Source: Oreohelix idahoensis
Lineage: Eukaryota > Mollusca > Gastropoda > Stylommatophora > Oreohelicidae
DNA: 64,000 bases
Direction of reading: 5' to 3'
Assembly: GCA_024509875.1 (NCBI GenBank)
Contig: JAMPIV010019861.1
Coordinates: 1 to 64,000, forward strand
The stretch's first letter is position 1, and every line of letters begins with the position of its first letter. Positions 22,781-34,116 of the stretch are shown here, piece after piece. The notes under the pieces are model-generated. The model searched no databases, was not told the DNA's origin, and saw only the letters and a program-made list of their open reading frames with translations. A program made the position numbers and the translations under genes.

Positions 22781-25700
22781 TTAGTTGGAGTCATGTGGGC
22801 ATCTAGACAAAATGTCAGCCATCACATTATCCGCACCACGGATAGCTCGTACCGTGAAGTGAAAAGGTTGAAGAGCTATAGCATATCGAGTGGATCTCGA
22901 ACTCCTCAAATTCTTAGTCTGAATAGCTGTAAGAGCTTTCTGATCAGTCTCTAGAATGAAATGTGCGCCCAGGAGGAATCTTTGTAGCTTTAGAATTGAC
23001 CAAACCATCGCTAACAACTCACGGTCTAAAACCGAGTCGTTCCTCTCTGCCGCATTTAGTTTTCTAGAAATGTACATAACAGGATGCAGAGTATTTGCAT
23101 ATTCTTGCATCAGTGCTGCTCCAATCCCAGTGGATGAAGCATCACTCCGAAGAACAAAAGTCCTATCAAGAGTAGGTAATCTTAAGATGGGAGGAGAAGA
23201 AAATATATTCTTGATTTGGTCTAGTGAAGATTGGCATTCTTCAGACCAACGGACCAGATTAGGCGAACCTTTCTTCAACAATGTTGAGAGAGGTGCCATG
23301 ATCGAAGATAAATTTGGAATAAATCTCCCATAAAATTGAATTAAACCTAAGAGACTCCTAACTTGTTTCTTCGTTTTAGGAACAGAGATGTTCAGTATTT
23401 TTGAAGTATTGTGGTCTTCTGTCTTCAAGAGACCATGACCAACACGATGACCCAGGAAAGAGATTTCACCAAAACCAACAAAAGCTTTAGAAGGTTTCGC
23501 TGTCAAATTATTCTCACGTAGAGTGGACAGTAAGTCATATAACCCTAAATGGTGATCTTCCCAGGTATCACTGAAGAGACAGATGTCATCTAAGTATGCG
23601 ATGACATCCGAACGATGTGACAGAATTCGACGCATCATGCGAACGAAAGTTGCAGGGGCGTTCATGAGACCAAAAGGCATAACATTCCATTGAAATAGAC
23701 CCCTAGGTGTAGAAAAAAGCAGTAAGAGGTTTGGCATGCTCTGCTAAAGGCACTTGCCAATAACCTTTAGACAAGTCAAGTTTAGTGAAGAATCTAGAAT
23801 TAGAAAGTCTAATCAGTAGATCTTCTAACAAAGGCATCGGTTCAGCATCGAACTTTGTGACCTGATTCAATTTGCGATAATCAACACAAATTCGTATGTT
23901 CTTATCCTTCTTCCGGACAATAACCATGGAAGAAGAATATGGTGAAGTCGATGGTTCAATTATATTTAATTGAATCATTTCATCCAATTCCTTTTCCACC
24001 TGCGACTGAAAGTGTATAGGAATAGGATACGGCCTAACCCTAATTGGATTATTGTCGGTAAGAATTATGTCATGTTCTATGACATCTGTGTGTCCAGGAA
24101 TGTCAGTGAGAACATCCTGAAATGTTTGTAACATCGACGAGACTTGTCGATGTTCGTCACCAGAAAGATTAGGAGAAACCGAAACGTTTTTCCAAGATTC
24201 CGTGGAATGTAATGGAACCACTGGAGGGGGAAGGTTGACATCAGAGAAGGTAGCTTCCTCATCCTGAATGACAGACAGGGATGAATAATGACCGTGAGGT
24301 GCAGGAGCATCATCCGTTGCCTGGAAAATAGGCAGCAAATAGTCCGGACGTTCGTGAAATTCCGAAAGCATGTTTATGTGGAAAGTTTTATGCTTTCCAT
24401 CAATATCGACCACATAGTCAACATCGGAAATCCGAGAGACTATTGCATACGGACCTTTCCATGCAATAAGAAGTCTATTTTCCCTACTGGGGAGTAGGAC
24501 GAATGCTTTGTCACCTGGACAAAGTTGTCGTAGACATCTATTCTTGTTAGCAAACTGCCTTGCCTTCTCTTTAGCAATTTCTGATGAAGCAGTTGCTAGC
24601 TTACATGCCTCAATGATCTTTTGTCTAAGAGCAATGACATACTCATATGAGGATTGAGTTTCATCGCTAATATCATCGGCAGTGATGAGATCGTGTAATA
24701 AAGACATAGGGCCGCGTGGACGCGCGCCAAAGACAAGTTCGAAGGGAGAAAATCCTGTGTGTTCATTAGGGACTTCTCTATAGGCAAAGAGAGCCGCGGG
24801 TAAAACCCTGTCCCAATCTTGAGGATGATCTTCAGTTATCTTACCAAGCAAAGTCTTGAGCGTTCTATTCAGACGCTCAACTAACCCATTAGACATAGGA
24901 TGGTAGATACTACTGAGAGATCGTTCAATATGTAAGGTAGACATTACCTGTGACATAGTGTCAGATATGAGTTGAGTGCCATGGTCTGACAATATTTCTC
25001 TGGGGAACCCCAAGCGAGAAAATATCAACCAAAGAGCATCTGCGATATCTGTAGTAGATATGCTCTTAAGAGGAATAGCCTCTGGCCAACGTGTGCACAT
25101 ATCGACACATGTAAGGATAAACTGATGTCCTCTGGCCGACTTGACCTTAAAAGGGCCAATAATATCTATGGCCATTTTCTGAAACGGCCGAATAGGAATG
25201 TCAGCAGCCTGGATAGGCGCAGCATGTCGTGGTCCTCTAGATTTGACCTCCTGACATACCTTGCATGATCGGCAGTAAATACGAATGTCCTTATTGACAA
25301 AAGGCCAAAAGAAAGCCGCAAGGACTCTCGACTTCGTACGGGAAAAAACCCATATGTCCAGCACATTGCGAGTCATGAGCATGTTGTAATATTTGCACTC
25401 TCATGCTCTTGGGAACAAGAATTTGCGAATGTGCCGACGTAGTCGAATCTTGTACCATACGTACAAGTACGCCGTTTCTCATTGCAATCCAAGATTTTCT
25501 ATTTGTATCCTGATTCGGATCACCTTTCTTCGCAAGAACGAAGAATTTTTTTAAAGAAGGATCTTCTTCTTGCAATTTTATGAAAGAGTCACGAGTGATT
25601 ACTAAGTGACTATCTTGGCTATCAACTTCATTATCACTATTCAGTGAAGTTTCGGGTGTTTGTAGAGCTTGTGCTCTTGTAACTACTGCATTTGTAGCTT

Positions 25701-27055
25701 GCATGTTATTATCTTCCCAAGCAGCAATCTGCTGTGGGGTACACTCCCTAACTCCGTGAATACGACCAATAATAAGGTCCGCAATAGGATTAGGTAAGAG
25801 ACAAGCATGCACATCTCCAGTAAAGAAAGGAGTGGCAATGCGAATTACAGCAGTAGGATATTTTTCTAGAGTGCCGCCAAATGTGACACATTTAATAACC
25901 CTTCCTGTAGCACAAGATGGATCTACAAGCGATTGTCTAACACCAATAGTGGTGCATCCGGAATCGAAAAGTAGTGAGACCGGAGTATCATTAACAAGAC
26001 CCTTATGTAGAATTAAAGAACCCCTCCCGTCATGCGCAACAGCAGCAGGAAGAGCGGGAAGTGGGTGACCACAACTCAAAGTAGTTATGGTACCCGGTTC
26101 GAATAAAGTACTGCATTGGGGGCATTTGTTTGCTCTCTCAAAGTCAAAAGCAGAACCAGTGACAGCGTCAAAGTTTTTACTATCAACAACATGATTACAG
26201 GCTCCCTCAGTTTCCTGTTGTACAGCATTAGCCTGCTGATATCTCTTTTTTTTGTGTTGAGATCTACCCCGACTATTATTACCTCTGAAGTTATCAGAGT
26301 TATTATTATCTCTGCAGTTATTATTGTCTCTATTGTAATTGTTATCCTGGTTCGAATTCCAGTTTCCACGATTACTATCATGTTCACATTGATGCGAACA
26401 TCTATTTGTTTGGTTCTGAGGTCTTCGGCAGGAATAACCTCTATTACCATATCCTCTTTTGAAATGCTTATAATTATTAGGGTGATAGTAACGACCACTA
26501 TCAGGTTGTCTCCAATTCTTCGAAGAAGAATCACCATGAAATTGGTTTCCATGATTTTGACAGAAATTACCGCTACTCTTTCTATCAAAATTTTGTTGGG
26601 ATCTACGAGCAAAGTTTTGACCATACGGAGCTGCCGAAGCAACTGGTAAACCTTCTTTCACCTTAGAGTTACCCATGGTTATGTGTGGGTGCGCAGTTAC
26701 GTATTGGCAACAGAAATCTTCCATTTCTTTTATTGTTTTAGGTTTACGTTCATGAAGGAAAGCAAGGAAAGACTCATTGACAGACGACATGACTTTGTCT
26801 CTAAGTATTAAGTCCATAAGTCCTTCATAAGTTTTTTCCGTCTTAGATAGTTCAACCCATCGTGAGAAAGTAATGCGTATTCTTGCAATAAACTCGGAGA
26901 ATTCAACTCCATTTTCAGGTAACATGTTTTTAAATTGTAGACGATAGCCGTCTTCGTTAAGCTGATATTTCTTTAACAGAGCGGCCCTGACAACCTCATA
27001 ATTGTTCTTGTCAGGTTCATCCACCATATTTAATACACTTAGAGCTTTACCTGTC
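22781..27055 (-). pseudogene. E2 gag-pol, 5'-deleted with two frameshifts
   Basis: Minus-strand polyprotein. Coding similarity begins abruptly near 27055 in the capsid region (LSVLNMV, corresponding to LSMLSMV of E4), so the start codon and coiled coil are missing. Downstream are a SCAN-like capsid end, the Asn-rich basic region, CPQC...CGH, protease (LFDSGCTT), integrase (D, D, E at AIDIIGP, LSDHGTQ, VERLNRT), GPF/Y, reverse transcriptase (AYLDDIC) and RNase H (RSDASSTG, RELLAM, ETDQKA). Two shifts lie at A6 runs, 25343-25348 and 23713-23718, where relatives have five bases. Everything else is intact. The deleted start makes it unlikely to make functional Gag. Confidence 0.92.
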
Positions 27056-28195
27056 AAAACAATGACTATGTAAACACATGCAGAATGTAAACATTGAAAA
27101 TGTAAACAATGCAAACAATGTAAACAATAACAAAGATCAGCAACAATACAAAAAAGTTCGCAGAAATCAACTAAAAATAAAGCAGAAATTAATGAAATAT
27201 CACAAAAAATGTGACGATATCTACGATAGAATTAAACAAAATACATGACACCACAGTGTATAAACAAAAATGTTGTATGAAACTAAATTATAGACAAGAG
27301 TAGGCTAACAAATACAAACAAATCAAAACAAAACTAAAGAATGCGAAATAATAACGAAAACAATATTAAAACATGTCATCACAGCTAACATAAATAGCAA
27401 CAGAAGTCGCTTAGCAAATTCCAGTATCGGAAATTTGCAAACCCTACAGAAAACGCTCACAATAGACGACCTCTATGACGTGGCATAATCTAACGGAGAC
27501 ACCACCCAACCGAGAACCCGCTGAAATATAAACATATAAATATACAAATAACATATAGACATATAACATATAGAATGAGATGATACACAGAAGACTCAGC
27601 AGAAGTATAAGGGCACAGTTTACATACAAACAGGCCACTTAACTTATAGGCTTCCAATCGTAGAACAGCAGAAAAACGGATGTCAATCAACGTCCTAAAG
27701 AGCGAAGCTCCAACGATGATGGCACATCTGAACTGCTTCCACTGCTAACACGATGGTACAAGAGCTTCTGAAATACTGTGTGTTGAGTTGTTTCGGCACT
27801 TGACCTTCTAATCCAAAAGTAAGTTGATGGAAATCGGTACTTGGCCTTCTTCAGAAAACAACCCGTTTCAACCGGCACTTGACCTTCTCAAAAAACGACA
27901 GCACTGGAACCTTGACAGCAGCAACTTGCTTGACTTGCGTAAAAGATAACAGCAGTCCGAGTTATCCGGCAACATGTAACAACGCCGGGTACTGTCAAAT
28001 TCTTGTTTCCGTCAAAAAATTGAAATTTTGACTTTTACCGGGCAACGCCGAGTACTTTGAAAATTTTGAAGATGTTGACTGTATTGAAGAATGTTAATTT
28101 CTTGAAGGATGCTGATGAATTCTTGTTGAAAATGAAGTGGGTAAGGGACCCCGTGTTTGCTGGTACCAGAATCAAACCAGCTTATGGCCACCAAA
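27056..28195 (-). other. E2 leader, directly joined to truncated gag
   Basis: Matches the E4 leader (52735-53807) in the ATGTAAACAATAACAA repeats, in ACAAATCAAAACAAAACTAA and in a repeated CGGCACTTGACCTTCT word (27793, 27876 and variants). The paired-hairpin module and the gag start are absent, removed by the deletion at about 27055. A candidate primer-binding site, TGGTGGCCATAAGCTGG in element sense, abuts the LTR. Confidence 0.75.
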
Positions 28196-29275
28196 TGATG
28201 CGTGATGCCATATGATGATGGATGGTATCCGCATGTCTGGTTTTGTGTAGTGTGCAGATGTGTTCAGTCAAAACAATGTTCATACAAAAATAACAGGGCA
28301 ATCCACATAGGACGTCAGTAAACTCACGACGTATAAAGTCAATGATTCTTGAAACAGCCGTTGACGTTTTTCTTCATTATTTATTGTGGACGCCACAGTG
28401 ACAAAATGGTTACGCGAATATGTAGGCACATCAAACAGTCATTATCACAGCAACATTCAATACAGCAATAGACGGTAGACAGCATTACAATGATGAGTCA
28501 GATGCATGTTATATTTCATAGTGCTGTAAATGTAGTCAGGTGAAAAACTCCATCCTTTTCTATAACAGCCAGGAGATAACCAGATGTATGAGATCAGTTC
28601 ACTCTCCTTAGTTTGACTTCAGCAAGACAGACACGTCTGCCGAAGTATAAATAATGTCCTCAAAAATATCCTCTAGATAATAAAGGTTTTTCAAACCTAG
28701 TTCATTTAACAAAGTAGCAAGTAATGGTCCTTGGGACCTGCATCAACCGATGCAGCACAATACAGCGACATGTGAGCTAGGAAAACATCTCGTGACGACG
28801 ACTTTCGAAGACAGGCTATGAATCGAAATCGCTCACGACCCAAAATCGATAGAGTTAATGAAAATGTTAATTTACCTTGCTTTCATGAAATACACAGAAA
28901 TATCACGCCTCCCGACATGTGGGAAACACTAGAGGTATTATCTCGAATAAACGAAATATCCATTAAGAGGACTACACATCCCTGACAGAACAAAAAAATA
29001 GCGGAGATCCCCTCTTCAACGAGGCATCTCTTTCGCCATTCCAAATCGCTCACTCCCCTAGTGGTGGGCGGAAACCGATCGACCAAAAAGCAAGACAAGT
29101 CATGCGCAGTCCAGCGCAAAAATGACCACAGCTCAAACTTAACTGCATTCGATACCAACGCGAGAAGACAAATGCTTACCGAGAAAAGTAACTATAAATT
29201 TCAAGCAGTTGTTGCCCTTGCGTTATAAAATAGATATTGAAATAAAACGATGTTGCGAGAATTTATCACGCAACA
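28196..29275 (-). repeat. 5' LTR of E2
   Basis: 1,080 bases, the partner of 20937-22015. It starts TGTTGCGTG at 29275 and ends ...GCATCA at 28196 in element sense; GTTAT follows at 29276. Confidence 0.95.
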
Positions 29276-30000
29276 GTTATCAATTCCACATTTGTGACTT
29301 TGTCATACCATTTCAGTCCATCTATTCTACGCAAGCACCCGTTTATAAAAGTCTGTAGCCTTTTGGTTGTTGTTTTTGTTGCTCTCCATGTCTCAGAGCC
29401 ATACAATAGGACTGACTTGAGATTTGAGTTGAAGATTCTTATTTTCGTGTTGGACTTGATTTCTCTTGTTCTCCATATGTTTCCCAAACATACACTTTTT
29501 GTATTTTTATTTTGACATCACTGTCCCTCCAACTTTGTCTATATTACTGCCAAGATATGTGTACGATTCTATATCTTTTGTTGGTGTTTCTTCAAGTTCA
29601 ACCTTGTTATCATTTCTTGCATTCATTCTCTTAATCTTTGTCTTTTCCCTCTGTATTTTCAGGCCCACTTGTTGTGACCTCTCATCGAGAATTTTCATTT
29701 TGTTTTGCATCTGATTATGGTTATAGGACAGAAGAGCCAAGTCATCTGCAAAATGCAGATCATCAAGCTGTTTAGTCAGATTCCACTGGATTCCATGTCT
29801 GTTGTGTGATGTCGATGTTTTCATAACTTAATCTATTGCTAGTAAGAAAAGAAATGGAGACAAGAGGCATCCCTGACTCACTCCCGTTCTAATCCTAAAC
29901 GGTTGTAAGTTGTCCTACATGAAGAACTCTGCATGTCATGTCTTCATAGGTCTTCCTTATTAAGTTAATGATTTTCATGGGAACTCCTCGTGTAGTATCT
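29276..30000 (-). mobile_element. LINE reverse transcriptase part, right half of the copy split by E2
   Basis: Minus-strand frames give FADDLALLS (the reverse transcriptase catalytic motif), TYLGSNID, then IRIFNSNLKSVLLYGSETW and CLRRIDGLKW, running into the E2 target site. The remaining C-terminus is at 20630-20936. Frames shift between about 29490 and 29510. Upstream near 29870-29900 the typical GxxQGCLLSP region is recognisable. The 5' part is missing. Confidence 0.85.
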
Positions 30001-30474
30001 TGGGGGTACCACGATTTTAAATGCCGACGGTGATTGGCTGGCCCGACCGAATTTTTCCTGGCTTAAGAATGATTTTTCTCCATCCTTCACCACAGATCAA
30101 ACAAGTCATCCCTTGGAATTTATCGGTAAATCAAGATTGACCGACTGCAGATCCCTTGATGTCGATTGAACATATGAGGAAAAAACAAAACAAAAAAAAA
30201 CTAAGAAGTTGAAAATTGGAAACGCCTTTGTATGCGAAAACATAAAATTCAATTTTTATCACTTAAGTTTTATGTAATTAACTCGTTGACACCACTTCCA
30301 GGTTCCACTTCTGAAGAAAGCACACATGTTTGGATCTTGTGGATTAACACCCACGTGTTGCTTTCCCTTCGTTGTCGGTGCCACATAATGGGACAGCTGG
30401 TGCAGCCAATGCTCTTGCAGCTGCAGTGCTAATGGCATTATAATTAATGAGGTGTTACAGACAGAGTCGAGATG
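30001..30474. other. No recognisable feature
   Basis: Possibly the eroded upstream part of the LINE, but no motif could be confirmed. Confidence 0.4.
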
Positions 30475-31000
30475 TGGAGTTTGTTGTGACTGCGATGGTG
30501 TGTGGCAGAGGTAATTCAGATGGTGATGTTTGCAGGGAAGCTCTTTATTGTTTTGTAAATAGCGTCATTAATTACCCTTTTAACCTCCCGATGAACATAC
30601 GTTTTCAAAAACTTCCTTCAAAACATTACTACAATGTACTTTCAATCTCTATCCATATTAACCGTATTTCTTGTAATGGAATTTGTTGTGATTGCGATGG
30701 TGTTTAGTAGTGGTCATTAAGATGGTGACGTTTGCAGCGAAGCTCATTATTATCTCATAAATAGCGTCAATAATTATCCGTCAACTCACTGTGCAGCTTA
30801 AGCTTTCAAATTGTTCATTTGAAGCCGTTCTACAATGTGTTAACCAGTCAATCTCTGTCCATATTATCTGTATTACTTTTAGCGGAATTTGTTGTTACTG
30901 CTGTTGTGTTAGCAGCGAAGCTCTTTATTATTTCATAAATAGCGCGTCATTATTTATCCGTCAATCTCCCGATGAACATATGAAGTTATTAGAAAAAAAC
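30475..31000. repeat. Divergent ~205-bp tandem repeat, about 2.5 copies
   Basis: TTTGTTGTGACTGCGATGG-type words recur at about 30480, 30682 and 30888. Each is followed by GCGAAGCTC and by ATAGCGTCA-TAATT and TCCCGATGAACATA-like words in the same order. Copies have diverged considerably, including indels. The short open frames here all arise from the repeat. Confidence 0.65.
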
Positions 31001-31079
31001 CTACAATGTTCCAACTGTTCAAACTCTATCGATATAATCTTTACTTTTTTAAAATTTCTGTCTCCTATTTAAGTCCACG

Positions 31080-32110
31080 TATGGTTTTTGGTCTACCTCG
31101 ATTTCTCTTACGTTGGGGAAGCCAGAACCAGGACTACTTTTTATTGTTATCAGATGGGTTTCCTGGGTGTTAGCATCTTCCTACAGGAAGATCTTGTCCC
31201 CGTCCCTGGTTCCACTGGCATTTGGCTGGTTAATTTCTTCAGTTCCATATACGTGATTTTGTAATACTATTACATTCCTTATATCCATTTTATGAAAGAG
31301 TGTATCTTACTGCTTGTTCATTTTATTGTTCTCCGCGTTTCTAAACACATGAAAGTATTGCTTTAACATTAGAGCTGGAAGTGTTGTGTGTTTGAGTATG
31401 TGTGTGTGTGTGATGTGTGTTTGCTCGCATGTGTTTGTGTGTTGGACTTGATTTGTTTTGTTTTCCTTATATTTGTTAATACAGTTAAAACCACTCTTGG
31501 TTTGTTTAATTCTACTTTTATGTCACTGTCCAGTTCCCTGACATGTCTATGTTGAGGCCAAGATTTCTGTGAAAGACCAATCTGTGTATGGAATGTCTTC
31601 AAGTTAGGCTATCACTTGTCACACTTAAGCTCTGATCGCAGCCTCTTCTCTGTACTTATTTAGACCAAACTGCTGTGGCTTTTAATTTAATATTTTTTAT
31701 TGTGTCTTTCATCTAGCAGCTTTCTGGGACAGAAAATTAATGTCATATGCAAAATTTAGATCGTCGGGCAGTTTTTTTTTAAAGAGTCCATGGCATTTCA
31801 ATTCTGTTGTCGTTGGCTTCATAATCCATTTCATAGCCAGTAGGACATACAAGGGAAAAATGATAACAAGACGCATCCGTGCAGCTCAAAAGTTCTTATC
31901 TCAAATGGTTCTGAAAGGTATGTGTTCTTTATTAGGTAAATGAACTTTTGGAGGGACGCCGTAAAACCTCACAAACAACCAAAGTGACTCTGTGTATATA
32001 ATGTCGAACACCTTCTCATAGTCCAGAAATCCAATGTAAAGGGGTTAATTCAGTCCATGCTTTGTTTTACTATTATGCGAAATGTCTGGAATTTGCAGGA
32101 ATTTATTTGT
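31080..32110 (-). mobile_element. Degenerate LINE copy, same family as 29276-30000
   Basis: Carries GGTTCCACTGGCATTTGGCT near 31208 (compare the split LINE at 20905) and AATTAATGTCATATGCAAAA near 31740, the region coding FADD in its relative. Minus-strand reading near 31990-32040 gives FLDYEKVFD, reverse transcriptase motif A. Order along the minus strand is consistent. Heavily mutated. Confidence 0.65.
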
Positions 32111-32135
32111 CGAAAAACCTGCTTTTTTTCTCAAA

Positions 32136-32319
32136 ACTGTCTGTCTACCACTTTTTCTCTCTCAACTGTCTGTCTACCACTTTTTCTCTCTCAACTATCT
32201 GTCTACCATTTTTTCTCTCTCAACTGTCTGTCTACCACTTTTTCTCTCTCAACTGTCTGTCTACCACCTTTTCTCTCTCGACTGTCTGTCTACCACTTTT
32301 TCTCTCTCAACTGTCTGTG
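32136..32319. repeat. 29-bp minisatellite, six copies plus a partial
   Basis: ACTGTCTGTCTACC begins at 32136, 32165, 32194, 32223, 32252 and 32281, exactly 29 bases apart, with a partial at 32310. Each unit ends CTTTTTCTCTCTCA or a close variant. Three overlapping open frames across it are artefacts of a repeat length not divisible by three. Confidence 0.95.
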
Positions 32320-32971
32320 ACGGAAATTTCTTGCGTCCTTTTATTCCCCTTCTTTCCCCCCCCCCCTACTTTCTCAACTTATTTTTTCATTTTACGCAAA
32401 GAAACCTGCCCCAATGCCGCGCCTTAGATCGGTTGATCTCTGTTCATATTGCGAGTGTTATTTCACGGATAATTGACCATCCATAAGGATTAATTGTAAT
32501 CGCTTTGTTGAACCCGATTGATTTCCTACGGTAAACAGGAAAATGATTGTTGATTTTACGTAATCCTTTTCCGCCAAGATCTGCATTTCCGTCTAGGCAC
32601 ATTGTTCACCACTAACGCGTTCAGACACTTGGGCAGATAATACAAAAGGAAGACCAGATGTTGTCTGGGGAAAATGTCTAGTTGCAGCGATATGTCACAG
32701 CTTATCTTTCTGGGGACCAGGGAAGTACGCGTGATAATTGCTAATCACTTCCGTCCAGACATTGTCTGTGTAATTATTACAGAGAACGCCGTCTGGGTAG
32801 ACAAATTAGCGAGGACATTATCTACAGCCAAGGTTACAAATCGTAATTGAAAGATTACCTAAGAGTGACGGAAGAAGTCGGGGCATATATGGAAGATGAA
32901 GTCATGTGTTTAAATTTTGAAATGATATTTTAAAACACGGGGGGGGGGGGGGGAGTAAATAACTGACACCC
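32320..32971. other. No gene seen; G-run before E3
   Basis: About 650 bases without recognisable content apart from a C-run near 32358 and a 15-base G-run at 32939-32953. The last five bases (CACCC) are the E3 target duplication. Confidence 0.5.
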
Positions 32972-34116
32972 TGTTGCTGTCATTTTCGACGGAGTCATCT
33001 GTCAAGTTATTTGCTTATGTTTGTATCATAAGTATAATTGTGTCTTTACCTGCGATGTCAGGTTGATTAGGGGTTGTCTTCCCTTGGTTATTCATTCATT
33101 GTGTTTGACCTTTAGGGTCAGAGGTTGACAGTTCGGCGTAGGCCTATGGGAAGGTTTTTTAAGCGGGAGTGAGATATACTTCCGGGAAGCCGGGAGGTCC
33201 TGTTTTTCTGAAGGGACCAAGAGTCCATTGTTTTTCGGGGAGAATCTTCGAAGTAACTGCTATGGCAGTTTTCCCCAGTGAATCTCTGTGCGTCGGGATG
33301 ACGACAGAATTCCTTGTGTAGTTCTGAGGATTCATTTACCAGGTAATACCGACCTTTATGCATTATTACGCTTTTCGGTGGCAGAACATGTAAAGGATTA
33401 CCTAGGGTGAACAGCAGCTCACTGATCCGCCATTTCAGAACTTATATATTTGTGCTCGAGGTAGCCATCCAAGACTGTTAGTCTTATATTGTCCAGAAAT
33501 CCAGTGACGAAGATATATTGTGGGAGCCGCAGATTGGCGGAACTTCTATCTACAATAAGTATTACTGCAGGGTTGATGATAACCTATTTAACAGAAGTAC
33601 ACGGCCGACGTCAGGACGAGGCCTGTGCTTCCGGCTATTATACTACAGCCTGATATGTGCAATTGGCAGGGAGTGCCAAGTTGCACCTGTGTGTCAAGGT
33701 AACTAAGGCATCTGACGCGTTTAGTCAGAGACGCCAAGGGCGACGCTACGAACTGTCATTATTGAAGAACTTTGCTATTGACCATGCACGTCTATTCTGA
33801 TGTTTACCTTTTTGAATGCCAAATGTATACCTATCGATGTCAGGTCAGCATGACCTTGTTACACTGACTGTTCCTGTTGATATTATGTGTGTTCCCGTCA
33901 ATAAATGTCTTGAAACATGCCTGCAGTGTCAAAGCATCCTTGATTACTGCATGTGAGAGTATGGGTTGCAGGATCTACATCTATACGAGCCTAAACACAT
34001 TCGCGTCTTCATTCGCACCCACACTCAATTCATCATACGCTCGCACTACACATCTAACAACATGTATACTGTCTTGGGCCAGTGATCACCTCAACAAGAA
34101 AAAAAAGACAGTTACA
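32972..34116 (+). repeat. 5' LTR of E3
   Basis: 1,145 bases. It contains a TATA-like TTATATATTT near 33441 and an AATAAA signal at 33899-33904, plausible promoter and polyadenylation elements (inference). CACCC precedes it. A candidate primer-binding site, TGGTGGACCAGTTACGTGG, starts four bases after the LTR, at 34121. Confidence 0.95.

Larger units (their letters stand above)
20937..29275 (-). mobile_element. E2: Gmr1-like LTR retrotransposon with both LTRs, gag start deleted
   Basis: An 8.34 kb minus-strand element. LTRs at 20937-22015 and 28196-29275 begin TGTTGCGTG and end ...GCATCA in element sense. The 5-base duplication GTTAT flanks it (20932-20936 and 29276-29280). The LTRs differ by roughly 1% by eye, so the insertion is fairly young. 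It lies inside a LINE, whose reading continues across the junction when E2 is removed. Confidence 0.95.

Noticed and set aside
32057..32486. Three overlapping serine/leucine-rich open frames
   Set aside because: Produced by the 29-base minisatellite, which keeps all frames open.
33118..33363. 81-codon frame repeated at 41224-41469
   Set aside because: Part of the E3 LTR, in antisense, duplicated only because the LTRs are duplicated.
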